From Mycolicibacterium frederiksbergense (GTDB taxonomy: Bacteria; Actinomycetota; Actinomycetes; Mycobacteriales; Mycobacteriaceae), in contig NZ_JARXVE010000005.1 in the NCBI RefSeq assembly GCF_029893345.1, positions 124,001 to 188,000 of the forward strand: a stretch of 64,000 nt of DNA, in the 5' to 3' direction. Position 1 is the stretch's first letter. Every line of letters begins with the position of its first letter. The position numbers were made by a program, and so were the translations under genes. Below are positions 61,564-64,000 of this stretch, piece after piece. Under the pieces are notes generated by a model, which ran no database searches, was not told the origin of the DNA, and worked only from the letters and a program-made list of their open reading frames with translations.

Positions 61564-62247
61564 TCAGGCCAGTCGTATCAACCCGTAGTCGTAGGCGTGT
61601 CGGCGATACACGACCGACGGCTTGTCGCTCTCCTTGTCATGGAACAGGAAGAAATCGTGACCGACGAGTTCCATCTCATAGAGCGCGTCGTCGACGGTCA
61701 TCGGCCGGGCCGGGTGTTCCTTCATTCGGACGATGCGGCCCGGTTCGTTCTCATCGGGTCGCTCGAAGCCATCAGAAACCTCTTCGGGTGGCGTGGCCGC
61801 CCCTCCGAGCGGGTTCTGCGCGGTGGCCTTCGACAGCGACACAGGGGTTTTGTCGCCGTAGTGGATCTTGCGCCGGTCCTTGCTTTTGCGCAGCCTGCTC
61901 TCGAGCTTGGCGGCCGCGGACTCCAGCGCGGCATAGAAACTGTCGGCGCAGGCCTCTCCGCGCACGACCGGGCCGCGGCCGCGGGCCGTGATCTCGACAT
62001 GCTGGCAGTTCTTGCGCTGACGGCGGTTGCGTTCGTGGTCGAGTTCGACGTCGAACAGGTAGATGGTGCGGTCAAACCGCTCCAGGCGCGACAACTTTTC
62101 CGAGACGTAAATGCGGAAATGGTCCGGAACCTCGACGTTTCGACCTTTGACCACAACCTCTGCGCTCGGCTCCGGGGTGACGCCGACGACCTGTTCGTCG
62201 AAATCGACCACCATGGTGGGGCTTGAATCCGGGGAATGGGTTGACAT
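61564..62247 (-). CDS. hpf: Long-form ribosome hibernation promotion factor
   Basis: 227-residue factor that inactivates stationary-phase ribosomes by dimerisation or stabilisation. N-terminal S30AE domain (VVVKGRNVEVPDHFRIYVSEKLSRLERF, HVEITARG, DSFYAALESAAAKLESRLRKSKDRRK) and C-terminal dimerisation domain (RPMTVDDALYEMELVGHDFFLFHDKES, VVYRRHAYDYGLIRL). ATG 62247 preferred; a TTG three codons earlier is possible. The 291 bp upstream (62248-62538) holds only its promoter region; I see no other gene there. Confidence 0.94.
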   Translation of the reverse strand: MSTHSPDSSPTMVVDFDEQVVGVTPEPSAEVVVKGRNVEVPDHFRIYVSEKLSRLERFDRTIYLFDVELDHERNRRQRKNCQHVEITARGRGPVVRGEACADSFYAALESAAAKLESRLRKSKDRRKIHYGDKTPVSLSKATAQNPLGGAATPPEEVSDGFERPDENEPGRIVRMKEHPARPMTVDDALYEMELVGHDFFLFHDKESDKPSVVYRRHAYDYGLIRLA

Positions 62248-62538
62248 ACTTGGCAACTCGTTTCTCTACAGTTGTCACACGCATCGTGCGTGCCGGGCTT
62301 CTTCAGCGAATCGCGCGATGGGAAGAGAAAAGTTGCTCCACCCATCGGCGCAAGGTGTCAGGTACTCACCTCCTACCGTTATGCGGTGAAGTGGGCGCTG
62401 TGTCGGGAGCGCCGCCGTGAGGTGTTCACGGGTGGTTGCTGCCGACGGTAGTCCGTGTTCACCGGATCGTGCCACCAATTTCAAGGACGTGTTTTCAGTT
62501 CGTCACGTTGGTTTGATTCCCGGGAAATAACGGGCGCG

Positions 62539-63180
62539 TCAAGCATGGGCGATCGCCAGCACCGCGGAGACCTGAGCCCCGGCTGCCACCAGCATTCGCA
62601 CCGATTCGGCCGCGGTCGCGCCGGTCGTGACGATGTCGTCGACGAGCACCACTTCACCTGCGATCGGGGTGACCAGCCGGACCCGTCCGGCGATGTTGCG
62701 TTGCCGCGCGGTGCCCGACAACCCGACCGAGTCACGCACCCACGGCCGCAGCCGCAGCACCGGCGCGCTACGCACGCCGGGTAGTCCGACCGCGGCCGCC
62801 ACGGTGATCCTGCTGACCGGGTCGCCGCCGCGGCGACGCGCTGCGGTGCGCCGGGTGGGCGCCGGGACGAGAGTCAACGGGGCACCGACGTTCCCGCCGA
62901 CAATGCCCCAGGTCAGCAGCCGTTGCAGCGCGCTGTGCAGCGCGCCCGCCAGCGGCTCGATCAGGTCGGTGCGGCCATGTTCCTTGGCCGCGACGATGGC
63001 GCGCCGGCGGGCACCGGCGTGGCGGCCGAGCGCGAACACCGGGACCCCCGGATCGGTGCGCGGGGTGAACAGGTGCGGCTCATCGTCGGCGACGGTGAGT
63101 TCGGAGGCGCAGGCCGCACACCACCGGGTCGAGGGCGCCCCGCAACCACCGCACTCCAGCGGCAGGATGAGGTCGAGCAT
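62539..63180 (-). CDS. ComF-family phosphoribosyltransferase-like protein (Rv3242c-like)
   Basis: 213 residues. A zinc-finger-like N-terminus (CGGCGAPSTRWCAACASE) is followed by a phosphoribosyltransferase domain whose PRPP loop is VVLVDDIVTTGATAAESVRML. ComF proteins are linked to DNA uptake in naturally transformable bacteria; in mycobacteria the role is unknown. It lies between lpqB and hpf, all on the minus strand. Confidence 0.88.
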   Translation of the reverse strand: MLDLILPLECGGCGAPSTRWCAACASELTVADDEPHLFTPRTDPGVPVFALGRHAGARRRAIVAAKEHGRTDLIEPLAGALHSALQRLLTWGIVGGNVGAPLTLVPAPTRRTAARRRGGDPVSRITVAAAVGLPGVRSAPVLRLRPWVRDSVGLSGTARQRNIAGRVRLVTPIAGEVVLVDDIVTTGATAAESVRMLVAAGAQVSAVLAIAHA

Positions 63181-63220
63181 GCCGGCAGTCTGCGCGTGGG
63201 CACCGACACCGTGGCGGCTG

Positions 63221-64000
63221 TCAGCCGGGCAACACGGGTATCGAACCGGCGACCATCAGCGGGCCCACCTCGACCCACCCGGGGTTGTCCTCGCTGGCCG
63301 ACGCGGAGAGCTGCAGCACGCCGCGTGGGTCGGACACATACACCGTCGACGGGTTGGCGACCACCGTGGTCACCGGGGACAGCAGATTGCGGCTGGGCCC
63401 GTCGGAGTTCACCCCGTCGAGGTTGACGTAGGACACCGGGTGCTCGGGATCGGTTCGGCTGACCACGATGTCGTCGCCGGTACGCCAGGACAGCGACACC
63501 ACGGTGTTACCCAGGCCGAAACCGAGGCGGCGCGGGTAGGTCAGCAGGAACTGGCCCTCCGGGGTCTTTTCGACACTCGCCAAGATGACCTGTCCGCCGA
63601 TCACCATCGCCGCGCGGGTTCCGTCGCGCGACAGCTGCAGCTCGGTGATCGGACCGGGGTAACGGGTGGACACCGCCGCGACGTCGACCGGGATCCGGGC
63701 CGGCACGCCGGACGCATCGCGGATGGCGCGCACCACGTTGGTGCCGTCGACCACCACCCAGACGGCCTGGTCCAGCGACCAGCTGGGCCGGCCCAGGGTA
63801 CGGCCCTCGATCGCCTGGGCGGTGGGCCCGCCCAGCGGCCCCATCCACAGCGATGCCGCGGTCGCTTCCGGCGCGTCGGGCAACACCACCACCGACGCCG
63901 CGTCCTGACCGTTGCGCGACACCGCGGCCGACATCTGGTGCGGCGCCCAGCCGAAGGCGCCGGGCACCTTGATGGTGTTCTGCCCATCCAGCGACACCAG
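63221..64000 (-). CDS. lpqB: Lipoprotein LpqB, C-terminal part
   Basis: The last 259 codons of a beta-propeller lipoprotein; the front, with lipobox and GerMN domain, is beyond the window. Propeller-type repeats are visible (LWMGPLGGPTAQAIEGRTL, ELQLSRDGTRAAMVIGG, SWRTGDDIVVSRTDPEHPV). LpqB is encoded after mtrA-mtrB and modulates the MtrB sensor at the cell surface; mtrAB should lie just outside. The comF-type gene follows 40 bp downstream. Confidence 0.9.
   Translation of the reverse strand: MVSLDGQNTIKVPGAFGWAPHQMSAAVSRNGQDAASVVVLPDAPEATAASLWMGPLGGPTAQAIEGRTLGRPSWSLDQAVWVVVDGTNVVRAIRDASGVPARIPVDVAAVSTRYPGPITELQLSRDGTRAAMVIGGQVILASVEKTPEGQFLLTYPRRLGFGLGNTVVSLSWRTGDDIVVSRTDPEHPVSYVNLDGVNSDGPSRNLLSPVTTVVANPSTVYVSDPRGVLQLSASASEDNPGWVEVGPLMVAGSIPVLPG

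Overview
The window is chromosomal DNA of a high-GC actinobacterium, almost certainly a Mycobacterium/Mycolicibacterium species. The evidence is a long run of genes in the order known from the M. tuberculosis Rv3210c-Rv3244c region: rhlE, a secreted beta-propeller protein, a ParA ATPase, gpm2, entC, a GNAT acetyltransferase, a small membrane protein, a diacylglycerol-kinase-like protein, whiB1, pdtaS, a TB7.3-type biotinyl carrier, rshA, sigH, a short-chain dehydrogenase, an SRAP protein, aroA, rsgA, desA3 with its reductase, a DUF6912 protein, secA1, hpf, a ComF-type protein and lpqB. These homologies come from family knowledge and not from a database search.

Layout. 1-7024: conserved core ending in a GNAT gene. 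7033-17093: an accessory island bounded on the left by an IS5-like transposase remnant and on the right by an IS1634-like transposase remnant. It holds a TauE/SafE exporter with a GntR/FCD regulator, then an amidase, a second GntR/FCD regulator, an APC permease, a small DUF6176-like protein, a YhfX-type PLP enzyme and an aldehyde dehydrogenase. Three copies of a TCAGmTTGTCTGA palindrome lie in its promoters. A damaged copy of the ilvD 3' end sits beside the IS1634-like remnant, next to the intact ilvD (17090-18979). 18980-21204: an MmyB-like regulator, a membrane protein, aroQ and a YchJ protein.

21205-31440: a subtype I-G (formerly I-U) CRISPR-Cas locus. It has csb1 (Cas7), csb2 (Cas5-Cas6 fusion), cas3 (helicase then HD), a Cas8-like subunit and a cas4-cas1 fusion, followed by an array of 28 repeat units (about 27 spacers). 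The Cas1 half is cut off at its first catalytic glutamate, cas2 is absent, and repeats are degenerate at both ends, so the array looks frozen. Most repeats encode an 8-bp stem with a UUCG loop. One spacer shares 23 nt with the promoter/start of the diacylglycerol-kinase-like gene just beyond the array, and one spacer occurs twice. A 3' scrap of a VanY-type carboxypeptidase gene lies between array and kinase.

31439-64000: conserved core again, interrupted by lineage-specific genes: a MymT-type metallothionein, a DUF222/HNH (13E12-type) gene with a perfect LexA box over its start codon, a class C beta-lactamase, an enoyl-CoA hydratase with its TetR regulator, a BCCT transporter, a WS/DGAT-type acyltransferase with a degenerate active-site motif, and an SbmA/BacA-type ABC transporter. 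The desA3 gene and its reductase gene carry near-identical palindromic operators (AACCTACG-N4-CGTAGGTT).
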